From assembly GCA_030248215.1 (NCBI GenBank), contig JASANG010003966.1:248001-312000 (forward strand): 64,000 bases of DNA. Reading direction: 5' to 3'. Both the position numbers and the translations under genes were made by a program. The notes under the pieces were generated by a model that worked only from the letters and a program-made list of their open reading frames with translations, did not search any database and had not been told where the DNA came from. Origin of the DNA: Enoplolaimus lenunculus. Its lineage: Eukaryota > Nematoda > Enoplea > Enoplida > Thoracostomopsidae. Below are positions 24,236-34,599 of the stretch, in pieces (the stretch's first letter is position 1; the number at the start of each line of letters is the position of its first letter).

Positions 24236-25136
24236 ACACAAGCTTGCAAAGATATAAAACTGTTGTTTCGATTTTATTTGTAAATATTGTTTAATGTTTT
24301 GTGTTTTGTTCTGTTAGACAAATGCAGTTTGGTGTATTGATAGGATATTTTATGTTGTCTTTAGCTATGCTCAAGCTGCGAAGTGTGTTTTGCACTACAG
24401 AATGGAATCTCGGTTAAATCTTTCCTTAATTATAAATGAATGCAGTACCGAGCCAAGGACCCCGTATACAGTAAAATGATGATTTGGTTGTTTGAGTTGT
24501 CACTTACGCTTCAAAGCTTAGGCGGCAAGACTTGCTTAAAAACAAATATTCTTGAACATTGGCCAAAACCCAGTATAGTAGGAGAGTTGCACATGTGTGC
24601 AACTACGGATTACTAGTTCTTGAAACAAAAACTGCCGATGAATGCAAACCCGGACCCGGAATTATTTTCAGACACTTAGTCCAAAGATACTAAACTTATG
24701 TAAAATGTCGAATTACTAACTTAAAATGAAACATGTCATACCTCTGCATCCCGAACATTCCAACCATTCCTAATTAAGCATTCGTAACCGTAGCCCAAAT
24801 ATATTTGCGTAGGTGATTTATTACTCAAAGGTGAAGCCTGTTGACCAACTTTTTCGTTCAGCAGTTTGCTTTTACATCCGACATGCGATAATTGTTTCAA
24901 AAATACATGTTGGGAGTGTTTCGTTTCTGATGTATATATTTCACACAGTTAGCGTTGGTTGTGCAACTAATCTATTTAATTTACGTACCATACAGTTACT
25001 ATTCAGAATGTAGGCGCGGAATGTTATAATCACTAAGCTAATTTTATTCGGAACCCCCTTAGCAAGGTGAGCTGACTAAGAGCTTGGATATGTTTAGGAA
25101 AAAGCTCGCCTATTGCCTAAAGCCATAACCCTAAGT
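24236..25136. other. Intron sequence, mostly unrecognised
   Basis: 25045-25100 contains cccttagcaaggtgagctga, the complement of the F2 start. Nothing else identified. Confidence 0.4.
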
Positions 25137-25267
25137 CAGTGGCGGATCAAAGATTTTCTAAAGGGGGATGGATACCAGCTAATGATGGAGGAACAAATTT
25201 CATGTTTAAATTTTAGTTATTTTTTTACCGAGCGCATCGTAAACAGGGGTTATATTTCCTGTAAATC
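25137..25267 (+). mobile_element. Family H left-end fragment
   Basis: gtcagtggcggatcaaagat matches the H terminus (cagtggcggatcc); the rest does not follow the H interior. Ends where family D begins. Confidence 0.4.
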
Positions 25268-25443
25268 TACGACAATTCGTCGCCGGACAACTTGAAGCCC
25301 AACCGTGTACTAACGACTATGAGTACATATAAGCATAATCCTAAGCCTAAGCATAGTGATAGGCAACAAATTGTCGAGTCGATGAAATTTCGAATATTAC
25401 AAGTTGTCAGTAGACCAGTTGTCAGGCGACGAATTATCGTGAC
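25268..25443. mobile_element. Family D MITE
   Basis: acgacaattcgtcgccgga at the left and gcgacgaattatcgtga at the right are inverted. The interior has cataatcctaagcctaag and gatgaaatttcg, as in other D copies. Confidence 0.75.
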
Positions 25444-25473
25444 ACCATACCCCTATACCACCGTTAAATCCGG

Positions 25474-25677
25474 TATCACGACAATTCGTCGCCCGACAAC
25501 TCGTGGACCGACAACTTGCAATCCAAAATGTCAGCGACTTGGCAATTTGTCACCCATCATTATGCTCAGGGATAAGTTTACGATTAGACTTAGACTTAGT
25601 ATTATTGCTAGATATATTCATATGTACGCTCTAGAACACTGTCGGGCGACAAGTTGTCGTGTGACGAATGGTCGTAG
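25474..25677. mobile_element. Family D MITE
   Basis: cacgacaattcgtcgcccga at the left, gtcgtgtgacgaatggtcgt at the right, interior with cccatcattatgctc and gacttagacttag. About 30 bp from the previous D copy and in the opposite internal orientation. Confidence 0.7.
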
Positions 25678-25718
25678 ATCCATTAAATGCCACCGTTGCC
25701 TAAAATGTCCTGATCAAG

Positions 25719-26231
25719 TGTACAATCCCTGAAAACGATTTTTTGTCCTCAATACAAAAAATCTCGCCTGTTTCATTAATAATCGTTTACGTTGTGGGAC
25801 AGCCGAGCTCAAACCCTGCCACATTTCCTGTTGCTGTCTCACCCACTCCTACACAAAGATCAAACGATTACCCGCCTATTAAGTTAAAGTGTACAATCGC
25901 TGAAACCGATTTTTTGTCCACTATACAAAAAATCTCGCCTGTTTCATTAATAATCGTTTACGTTGTGGGACTGCCGAGCTCAAGCCCTGCCACATTTTCT
26001 GTTGCTGTCTCACCCACTCCTACACAAAGATCAAACGATTACCCGCCTATTAAGTTAAAGTGTACAATCGCTGAAACCGATTTTTTGTCCTCAATACAAA
26101 AAATATCGCCTGTTTCACTAATAATCGTTTACGTTGTGGGACAGCCGAGCTCAAACCCTGCCACATTTCCTGTTGCTGTCTCACCCACTCCTACACAAAG
26201 ATCAAACGATTACCCGCCTATTAAGTTACGT
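25719..26231 (+). repeat. Tandem array, 3 x 171 bp
   Basis: tacaatc starts at 25721, 25892 and 26063, an exact 171-bp period. The units differ at only a few positions. Because 171 is divisible by 3 and one frame lacks stops, a 179-codon frame runs through all copies; this is expected from the geometry and is not evidence of a gene. Confidence 0.93.
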
Positions 26232-26469
26232 GGCCTCCCTGGTAGCATCATGGAATGCGAAGTACGTATATGCTATAACTGACTTTTACCCACTTGAGAC
26301 AGACTTGATCACCACAGACATCAAACACTAATGGTAGATCCCACCAGATATCTATACGATTAGCCTAATTTGCTTCAATATTTCTTTTCGATTATGTAAT
26401 GTGGCCATATTTATAAACATATAGCACTATATATATGTATATTTATATACATATATATTAAATATAATT

Positions 26470-26712
26470 CAGGGTGCAACCGGAATTCCGGTACCGCTAA
26501 ATTGTTACCGGAATTCAAAATTCCCGTGTTGAATTTTGCCCGTTCCTTAAATTTGCTAATCCTTAAGAAGCACTTTTTAAAGCCACATGTTCAAGCATTT
26601 TACTAAAAAATGATGATAAAAATAAAATATATATATACGTATACATTTCATTAGTATAGTATATATAAACCTTGACAATCACCGAAAATAAACCGTCGAA
26701 GGTAGATTATAT
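26470..26712 (+). mobile_element. Family A MITE, left half
   Basis: cagggtgcaaccggaattcc at the left, A interior through caccgaaaataaaccgtcga, then an abrupt break. Flanked on the left by an AT-rich run. Confidence 0.7.
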
Positions 26713-26734
26713 ATTCAGAGCCTGTTGTATACAC

Positions 26735-26790
26735 TTTAGGGCGGCACCACTGTATTTGTCACGCGGCGCCATGCGTCGACGCAACTCAGA
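26735..26790. repeat. CpG-rich fragment, family V-like
   Basis: gtcacgcggcgccatgcgtc and cgacgcaactcag stand out against the AT-rich surroundings and resemble 29112-29270. Confidence 0.35.
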
Positions 26791-26844
26791 ACATAATCGT
26801 TTAGTAATTATTATGCGGTTTCATGCAGGAATTCGCGTACCTTG

Positions 26845-26845
<1 letters not shown>

Positions 26846-26892
<47 letters not shown>
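26846..26892. repeat. (AT)n microsatellite
   Basis: A pure alternating at run of about 47 bases immediately left of a family A element, which duplicated ATATATAT on insertion. Confidence 0.95.
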
Positions 26893-26895
<3 letters not shown>

Positions 26896-27252
26896 GGTGC
26901 AACCGGAATTACAATTTACCGGAACCGGAACCGGAAAATGAAAAATGCATTTCACCAAAAATTTCATTTTAATCTTATTTTTTGCTCTATTATTTGTGAA
27001 ATAACCTTAGTCGAACATAGGTATTTATTTTATTTGCTGTATTTTAGATTTTCATCATCGACTGAAGTGAAATCCACCATCAATGGCTTATATTCGGAGT
27101 ACAAGTGGCTGTCAAAAGAGATTCTTAAAAATTAGCAAAGTTAAGAAAACGGCCAAATTATAATACCGGAATTTTTAAATCCGGTAAAAATTTACCGGAA
27201 CCGGAAGGTGAAAAATTGCCGGAACCGGAACCGGAATTCCGGTTGCACCCTG
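26893..27252 (+). mobile_element. Family A MITE, young full-length copy
   Basis: cagggtgcaaccggaatta at the left and ccggttgcaccctg at the right, with ATATATAT on both sides. Contains the 65-codon frame at 26938-27135 on the plus strand. In that segment it differs from the copy at 5531-5921 at three bases. Confidence 0.92.
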
Positions 27253-27762
27253 ATATATATATTGTGCCGGAAGACGCTGGACAGCATTAAAATAATCAAA
27301 AAGTACAGCGTCACAATTATTTTTAATTCTTATTATAAAATCAGTATCAGCCACCAATTATTTATAATTCTTATTATAAGATCGGTATCATTGAGTTAGT
27401 AGTACTAAAAAATATCTATCTGTTAATACTATGCGTTATACAAAACACCCAGCTTGTACAATTACGACGTACTCGTAAGCAGACCGCTTGGCCCACCTGT
27501 CAGAAACTTCTCACGGTACAATGATGCTCTACTGCAAATAATGCATTTCCCTTTGCTTCATAATGCTACAAGAGTCACCACTTTGCTGTTACATGCTTTC
27601 GCCGTTGTCTTATGGGTCCCACTGTCCATTTTCCCAAAACCAGTTCCCGAATATTCCTATAATCGCAATTTGTTCCAACCTAAGCTCTTACAATTTCCGT
27701 TTCAAGCACGGACTCTTGACTGAGTTCACTACTTGCAACTATATATTATATGATATATATAC

Positions 27763-27990
27763 TAGGGTGCAACCTGAATTACAATTTACCGGAACCGGAA
27801 TTTGAAAAAATTACCGGAACCGGAAATTGAAAAATACATGCCACCGAAAAAATCATTTAAATTTTCGTTTTTTGCTGTATGATTGGTGAAATAACCTTAG
27901 CTGAAGAAGATAGGTACTCATTTAATCTGCTGTATTTTATATTTTTCTTATCCACTGAAACGAAATCTACCTTCGATGGTACGTATATTT
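27763..27990 (+). mobile_element. Family A MITE, left part
   Basis: tagggtgcaacctgaattac then ttaccggaaccgg motifs and the A interior (cgaaatctaccttcgatgg), ending abruptly. It lies against an atatatat run. Confidence 0.65.
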
Positions 27991-28522
27991 TCGTTCCATT
28001 GTGAACAATTAGTCACTGATACTTAAAAACCAGTATCTTAATCGTTTTATCGAATCCAACCCCCTAGATACATAATGCCTTTACAAGTTTTAGATTTATC
28101 CTATTGCTTCCCTAGCGTCAAACGAATTTGCCCTCAAAAAATCCGCGCTCAAGTTATACCCTGCTGCTAAACCGGCATCCACCATTACCACCCTTATGCT
28201 CACTTTAAACTGCTACAAGTTCAACTAGTTAGCTATATCATCCAGTGGTTAGAGCGAAAGATACGACTTAACCCAGCCGAATTCATAGCGCCGGAAACTA
28301 AATTAGCCTCATCAATGTTCCAAATATCATTTGATTTCAAATCAGATTTCACCCTCTCACTCTCTGCCCACCACACACACAAATATATATACATATATTA
28401 TACATAACATACGTATTTATAAATGCCAAATTACACAATTCCCAATTGGTACTACAACTCAAATATAAGTAATAATCATATAATCACACGCCCAAGATAA
28501 GTCTAACAACATATATAGCTGT

Positions 28523-28891
28523 CAGGGTGCAAGCAACCGAAATTACAATTTACCGGTACCGGAACCGGAAAATGAAAAATACACGCCACCGGAAAAATTA
28601 ATTTTACTTTTCCTTTTTTTGCAATATTACTGGTAAAAAACCGTAGTTGGAAATAGGTATTCACTTTATCTGCTGTATTTTAGATTTTCATAATCCACGG
28701 AAGAGCAATCTACCTTCGACGGTTTATTTTCGGCGATTGTCAAAGCTTATATACTATACGAATCAAATCTACTTAAGTTTTATCGTCATTTTTTAGTGAA
28801 ATATCTTAATTTCACCGACCAAAATATAATTTACCGAAACCGGAACCGGGAGGTTAAAAATTGCCGTAACCGGAATTCCGGTTGCACCCTT
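28523..28891 (+). mobile_element. Family A MITE, older full-length copy
   Basis: cagggtgcaagcaaccgaa at the left, ccggttgcaccctt at the right. Flanks ATAGCTGT and GTAGCTAT look like a worn 8-bp duplication. The 65-codon frame of the young copies is not kept. Confidence 0.82.
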
Positions 28892-29111
28892 GTAGCTATA
28901 TGGTAAACATCGGGTGATGGATAACTTTCATTCGTTCAATTTTGAATTTGTACCCGGCAAATTTAAAACCGGAATATTGAAATGACATTCAGTTTTGCCG
29001 ATGCTCAAGATTCGATAGGGTCTCAAACAACACATTGCCGTGTAACAAAATCAATTAATATTTTGACAATGGAAATATACTCATTTTGTCACGCTAAGCA
29101 ATCAGTTCGCA

Positions 29112-29270
29112 TTGCGCTATACTTTACCGGACGTCGCCCGTGCGTCGCTACGCGTTGCTAACAAAAATAGGCAAAACGTATTTGGTGACGCGCGGCGACG
29201 TGCGTCAAGCGGCAAAAATGTACCGTGCGACGCGGCCGGCGTATGGGGGCACGCGGCAAATATAGCGCAA
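29112..29270. mobile_element. Family V, CpG-rich MITE-like element
   Basis: Inverted ends ttgcgctata and tatagcgcaa enclose about 140 bp dense in CpG (for example gacgcgcggcgacgtgcgtc). The contrast with the AT-rich flanks is sharp. No duplication found at its edges. Confidence 0.6.
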
Positions 29271-29439
29271 CTCTTTGACGTCCCTACCATTTGTAAAATT
29301 TGAAGTCCGTATACACTCACCACAGGGTCAGGCAGGTTCAGTTTTAGCAAAAACTTACCTAAGTCTATGGTAACGTTAAATCTGGGTGTAATGTACCAAG
29401 CCGAAATTTGTTACCAATTTTACATAGCGCAAGCCCATA

Positions 29440-29590
29440 TCCCGCTAACCTTGCTAGAAGATGCAAAATTTTGAAGACGGGCATACCAGGATTGCGATTG
29501 ACTTGAAAAGTTCAAACTTTCCTAGGAGGTGGGACGATTTTTCTTGCGAGGGCAGAGCCCCACGTGGCCAATCTGGCAACAGATCCGACA
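29440..29590 (+). mobile_element. Family F2 repeat, worn
   Basis: cgctaaccttgctagaagat, then cttgaaaagttcaaactttc and ctaggaggtgggacg follow the F2 motif order loosely. Confidence 0.4.
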
Positions 29591-29837
29591 GTGTACGAGG
29601 ACCTTTGTTAGATTATTTTCTCACAAATGGAGAAAGTTGTACGTATAAACTACGTTTTTAATTGTCCCTGATTAAATATTAACAATTTATACACACTTCA
29701 TTACCAATACGATATACAATGTATGTACATCGCTAAACACATACGATGTGTCCAAATATGCAACAAACTTCACGAAAATTACATTTTACAGAAATCATTT
29801 TTCACACCTGTAGATGAATATATGCCAACGAACAACG

Positions 29838-30035
29838 AATCTACGGTAACTAGTCGCCCGCCAACTTGTCGTCCAACAGTATCCTAAGGTCTAGGAATAT
29901 ATCTAAGCATGATCCTAAGCGTAATAATAAGCCTAAGCATAATGATGGGCGATGAATTGTCGAATCAATGAAATTTCGGATTACAAGTTGTCGGTCGACG
30001 ACGACGAGTTGTCACGCGACCAATTGTCGTGATAC
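29838..30035. mobile_element. Family D MITE
   Basis: Left ctagtcgcccgccaacttgt, right gtcacgcgaccaattgtcgt, interior with atcctaagcgtaataataag and gatgggcgatgaattgtcga. Confidence 0.7.
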
Positions 30036-30062
30036 CCAAACCAACAGCGCTACTGTACAACG

Positions 30063-30545
30063 CAGGGTGCAACCGGAATTCCGACTCCGCTTGCACAGTC
30101 AATCGGAATCGGAATTGTGTAATTTTAATTTTAATACTAGTTGTCGAGGAATCTGAATAAATTGTTTACAAACGTCCAAAACCGATAATTGAGTAGTTAG
30201 CTAATAGATAATTTGCATATTACCTTAATTGCTTACGTGTGTTCGAGCTTCGCTCAATAAATGTAGTCTCACTATGACTGGTCTATTAAACTGCTTTCGA
30301 TGAGTTAACTTATCAATAATTGATTGTTGTGTAGCTTTACAGAACCAGAAATCATCGCCAATTTGTTCATGCGACGTTTTTAAAAATTGTTCCAGCCAAC
30401 AGACACGTTAAATTAATATTACATTTGTCGATACAAATTATCTGTACAGTCAAAAATTTTCAATTCCGATTCCGATTACAATTCCGGTATAAATTTGCTG
30501 TTCCGATTACGATTCCGGTATAATCCAGTTCCGCTTTGCACCCTG
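30063..30545. mobile_element. Family B MITE, complete with exact target duplication
   Basis: cagggtgcaaccggaattcc at the left and cagttccgctttgcaccctg at the right, flanked by exact GTACAACG on both sides (30055-30062 and 30546-30553). The interior has catcgccaatttgttcatgc and cagccaacagac. Confidence 0.92.
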
Positions 30546-30684
30546 GTACAACGATTCGCAAGTGTCACAGTACAACAAACTAAAAAAACTAGCAGGCGTA
30601 TACCCAGGTGGTACACAACTTCGGTACAGAACATACTTAAGAATAGAATTCTTAGACCTCTAAGATCCACAAGATTATTCTCCA

Positions 30685-30768
30685 GGGTATCACGACAATT
30701 GGTTGTGCGACAAGTCGTCGACCGACTATTTGAAATCCGAAAGTTCATCGACTAGACAATTCGTCACT
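30685..30768. mobile_element. Family D end fragment
   Basis: tatcacgacaattggttgtg and gtcgtcgaccgac with aagttcatcgac; only one end is present, and an F2-like piece (ggcggggcggactaagccct) follows at 30780-30832. Confidence 0.5.
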
Positions 30769-31050
30769 CGAACGCGAAAAGTTTTCTGGCGGGGCGGACT
30801 AAGCCCTCCCTGGGCCCATTCTGGCTACGGGACCGTATGTAACTACTTAAACACATATTCTATGCTTCCTGCTACCTCCTTGTTAAGCTTTAACTTCTTA
30901 AGTATCGAATGTTGTCCACTTTAATTTCAGTCAATTTTACAAACACTTAGTAAATTTGAAAACTCTTCAAAAAGCCACAGACTACAACACAAATCGATTA
31001 ACCCCTACTTCTAGTACCCTCCCTAAATATATAACATACGTATATATGTG

Positions 31051-31245
31051 CAGTGTCGGAGCAGACACGAGTGGGGGCTCCCCCCAAAGTCTAGGGTGGG
31101 GGCCCCCAAACTCGCGAGCGAAGCGAGCAAGAAACCAGACGCATTTTAAAACTTCGGCCGGTTTTGTTTCAACCCGTTAGGGTGGGGTCCCCTTTGGAGA
31201 TAGAGTCCCGAAATGCGGGGTATGGGGTGGCTGCTCCGGGCCCTG
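31051..31245. mobile_element. Family Q GC-rich repeat
   Basis: cagtgtcggagcagacacga, ggggctccccccaaag, aactcgcgagcgaagcgagc and ggtatggggtggctgctccg recur in the same order at 53214-53430. Confidence 0.65.
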
Positions 31246-31309
31246 TATATGTGTATATAATCATATATCAGCAAACGTATATATACTACTACAAAATAAA
31301 ATGTGAAAT

Positions 31310-31415
31310 ATATAAATACGTATATATATGATATATGTATATGTATATATGTATATACATGATGTATATATGTATATATAAATATATATACATATATATT
31401 TATATATATTTACAT
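31310..31415. repeat. tatatg/tatata simple repeat
   Basis: Impure alternating ta sequence with interspersed tg and ca steps. Confidence 0.85.
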
Positions 31416-31791
31416 GTTTTAAAACAATTACATTTGCCCTGCCCCTTAGATGTTTTTAGACAGCAACGTCCAATCGTTGTTTTGTTTTCTGTTCACGACG
31501 TACTTTGGCTTGTAAGAAAAAAATTTCATTCAAATTTGAAATAAAAAAAACACAGGCATATGTTTCAAAAACCACCGTATTTCAACTCAATTATGGGGCA
31601 AAAATTACTTTTTTCTTAAAACTAAAACTGTACGATACAATATTTAATAATGTAAACATTAAATAAAATAGTAAAAACTGTGGGTTTTCACGAAGCAGAC
31701 AGCTATGACTGGCCACAAATCGTTGACATATCTGTAATATCAGTATATATACTTAATATATATGTATATACATATATACATATATACATAT

Positions 31792-32164
31792 CAGGGTGCA
31801 ACCGGAATTACAATTTACCGGAACCGGAATTTGAAAATTTTACCGGAACCGGAAAGTGAAAACTGCATTTCACCAAAAAATTCATTTTAATCGTATTTTT
31901 TGCTCTGTTATTTGTGAAACAACTTTAGTCGAACATAGGTATTTATTTTATTTGTTGTATTTTAGATTTTCGTCGTCGACTGAAGTGAAATCCGCCATCA
32001 ATGGCTTATATTCGGAGCACAAGTGGCTTTCAAAAGAGATTCTTAAAAATTAGCAAAGTTAAGAAAACGGCCAAATTATAACACCGGAAGTTTTAAATCC
32101 GGTAAAAATTTAACGGAACCGGAAAGTGAAAAAATGCCGGAACCGGAATTCCGGTTGCACCCTC
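31792..32164 (+). mobile_element. Family A MITE, full-length
   Basis: cagggtgcaaccggaattac at the left, ccggttgcaccctc at the right, flanked by ATACATAT on both sides. The 65-codon frame is present (31856-32053) but begins GTG rather than ATG. Confidence 0.92.
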
Positions 32165-32232
32165 ATACATATATAAATATATATTTTTTAAACAATACAT
32201 AGTAGAGTAAACCGAATTACTTAATGTTGATA

Positions 32233-32612
32233 AATCTACAATTCATCGCCCGACAACTTGTCGCCCAACAGTTTCCTCCTAAAAGCCTATTAATAAAACC
32301 TAAGCATCAGGCTCGCAGCGAGCTCACCTTGTTACGGAAGCTAAAAATGTTTCAAGAGGGGGGTGCACACACAAGGACTTCAGCTGACTTACAAGTGATA
32401 TCGAAAATTTTCTAGAAGGGGACTAAACTTTAACACAACCAGGAGAGCTAAGCGCCCTGTCCCCGTTGCTACGGGTCCGCTAAGCATAATCGTAAGCGTA
32501 AACCTAAGTTAACTCCTAAGCATAATGATGAGTGACGAATTGTCGAGTCACTGAAATTTCGGATTGCAAGTTGTCCAACGACAAGTTGTCGAGCGACGAA
32601 CTATCGTCATAC
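32233..32612. mobile_element. Family D MITE with an F2 piece inside, beside UNC5 exon 1
   Basis: Left acaattcatcgcccgacaac, right gtcgagcgacgaactatcgt. The D interior is split at about 32307-32480 by an F2-like block (gcgagctcaccttgttacgg to gctacgggtccgc). The right end is about 92 bp from the exon 1 donor. Confidence 0.7.
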
Positions 32613-32704
32613 TCTCTATCTCTCCGACTGTTTGCACCTCTTGGCTGATGCCATTCCATTCCCCTTTGGATATGCCCGTCTATGCCCGCAAAACAAACGC
32701 TTAC

Positions 32705-32954
32705 CATCAGAATCATACTCAAATTCTTTTGGATCGCCCAGCAGATCTTCACCAAAATACGTGCCACTGTCGTCATAATTCGACTCTGGATCGCTATTAG
32801 CTTTAGATTTAGGAACTGGTAGTAAAAATTTAGATTCGTCTAATAGTTGTCTACCGTCTAGTCTAGTCGCAGAATTAGCAGAGTTAGCAATTTCACCGCT
32901 GACCGCAAAAATCACAGCCCAGCCTACGAGTAAAACAATAGATATGCTGGACAT
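32705..32954 (-). CDS. unc5: UNC5-like netrin receptor, exon 1 (signal peptide and acidic leader)
   Basis: First coding exon of a netrin receptor of the UNC5 family, a guidance and survival receptor at the cell surface. It encodes residues 1-83 plus the first base of codon 84. The start is the ATG at 32954, the first in-frame Met after an in-frame TGA a few codons upstream. Residues 4-18 are strongly hydrophobic (SISIVLLVGWAVIFAV) and small residues follow near 19-20, as in a cleaved signal peptide. Residues 57-83 are rich in Asp and Glu. The exon ends in a canonical donor (gtaagc) in phase 1, which matches the phase of the acceptor of exon 2, 16.5 kb downstream. This leader has no conserved motif, so its assignment to UNC5 rests on strand, order, phase and the signal peptide. 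It could instead be the first exon of another secreted protein. Confidence 0.72.
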
Positions 32955-32999
32955 ATTGATGTCGGGGGGTCCGGTCCACAATGTTCAAGGATTAAAGTT

Positions 33000-33606
33000 G
33001 AGGATAGGTATCAGTTTCGACGAACCATATTTCGCAGATTATTTATCTTGAAGCCTAGTATTAGTGCGCTAAATCGATAGAATAAAAATTTAGTCGTATA
33101 GTCTAAAATAGTTTTAGGATACAATATAGAAAGGGCATTGCTACACTTAGGAACTTGCAGAAATTTGATATTGCCACGAAAACCACAGGGCGAGCATAGG
33201 TGGGGGACTGGGGGCAGGGGGATGGCCGCCACCCCCTTCCCGAAATTTTGCATAAACAGTTAAATTTTTGGAACAAATTCGATTTTCTTACATAATTCAA
33301 AATATAATAAATAAAATAAAAAATCCCGCCCCTCCGAAAAAATCCTGGGTCTCTAGAAAAGCCAATGACGAAAACGTATATCAGTTAGGTTTTACGGATT
33401 CATATACGACTACAGGCCAATGATACTCTTTAAGAGCCGTAACTGTTGACGAAATATATTGCTAACTTGCCGTTGCTAAAATATATAGACTAATCTTTAG
33501 TTTAAATCTGGTAGAACAATTTGAAAACCATATTACTATTAAAAAAGATATAAAAAATTTTCAGAAACCTAAATTTCAAAACTAGTCCAAAACTTCAATA
33601 TTCTAC
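33000..33606. other. Region directly upstream of exon 1
   Basis: No TATA box, initiator or upstream exon can be supported. A ggtgggggactggggg stretch near 33200 may be a worn GC-rich repeat. Confidence 0.35.
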
Positions 33607-33775
33607 CAAGCCCGTACCCAAAAAGGGGCCCCAGGGTGAGCTCAGTGCCCCTGGAAAATTTTGGTCTCCCCGTACAAAACTTTCACTCTTGCTTATAAGT
33701 CAACGAAAAGCCCTGTATGCCCCTCCTGAAAAATTTTAGCTCCCCATCTCCCGGCAACGTGAGCTGGCCTCGGGT
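33607..33775 (-). mobile_element. Family F2 repeat, reversed
   Basis: Starts agcccgtacccaaaaagggg, passes through cttgcttataagtcaacgaa and ends caacgtgagctggcctcg: the reverse of the F2 motif order. Confidence 0.6.
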
Positions 33776-34359
33776 CTGTTTTCTACACAACTATTTTATA
33801 ATCTTGCTCAAACAATCTATACCATCGAGTAAGATTACTAGCTCAGATTATGAGTAGCTTTGCAAAATTTTCAGACAATAATTGCAATCATAAAAAATTT
33901 CAACTTAAACCTACAAGGTTGTAAAACCACCAACGAAAATTCACCAATTTCAAGATTAGACGTTCACGGGCGTGGTCAGCATTTCATTTCACAAACGTAT
34001 ATCTTGACTGAAAAATTTTGGAAGCCAGCAAACCATTTTTTGAACGATAAGATGCAGTTAGATTAGTCTGTGTAACTAATTTTGTCATTCTTCTTCGAAT
34101 TTATCTCCTCCTAGGATAAAATCCAGACCAAAAATTCAAACATTTATCAAAAGTTTTAGACGTTGAATTAAAAATACTTTACAGAAACAAAAACAAATAG
34201 CAAAGTAACCAACTGTCCGCACAAAACTACATTTTATCCTTTAAAAATAACAAAACAAACTTATACGCGTAAAGTATGGTTTACATGTAATAACATTAAA
34301 AGTCGCCAGTCAATCAATACGAATCATTGAGTCGCCACCCTCAATGCGTGTAATTTCTT

Positions 34360-34580
34360 GTCTAAAATGTGATTGGTTGATTTCCTTGATGCAAACACAA
34401 TTGTGACTGGTTCGTGACAATGTATATCATGCAAAACTCAATTTTGATTGGTTCACCGCAATCGGACATTAAAATATTTGGTTAATACGTGCTAGCCATT
34501 GTCAAATCTGATTGGTCAATTTCGACGTAGATTCAAATTTTGATAAGTTAAGTCTGCTGTTACTGAGTTTGTGATTGGCT
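34360..34580 (-). promoter_or_regulatory. Cluster of CCAAT boxes (possible regulatory region)
   Basis: On the minus strand CCAATC occurs near 34371, 34446, 34510 and 34573, with CCAGTC near 34404. CCAAT(C/A) is the NF-Y site. Spacings of the last three are 64 and 63 bp. The cluster is about 1.4 kb upstream of the exon 1 ATG, on the same strand. No expression evidence exists here. Confidence 0.3.
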
Positions 34581-34599
34581 ATAATTATAGTCATGGGCA

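Larger units (their letters stand above)
16192..32704 (-). other. Intron 1 of the UNC5-like gene
   Basis: About 16.5 kb, phase 1, with gtaagc at its 5' end and a pyrimidine tract plus cag at its 3' end. It holds many MITEs (families A, B, C, D, F1, F2, H, J, L, Q, V), a 133-bp and a 171-bp tandem array, and AT microsatellites. I see no other convincing exon in it on either strand. Confidence 0.75.

Noticed and set aside
25743-26282. 179-codon frame as a repeat-containing protein gene
   Set aside because: The frame is open only because a 171-bp unit without stops was triplicated; no homology or start context supports a gene.
28238-28275. Possible tRNA or SINE (ccagtggttagagc)
   Set aside because: A-box-like only; no B box within the expected distance.
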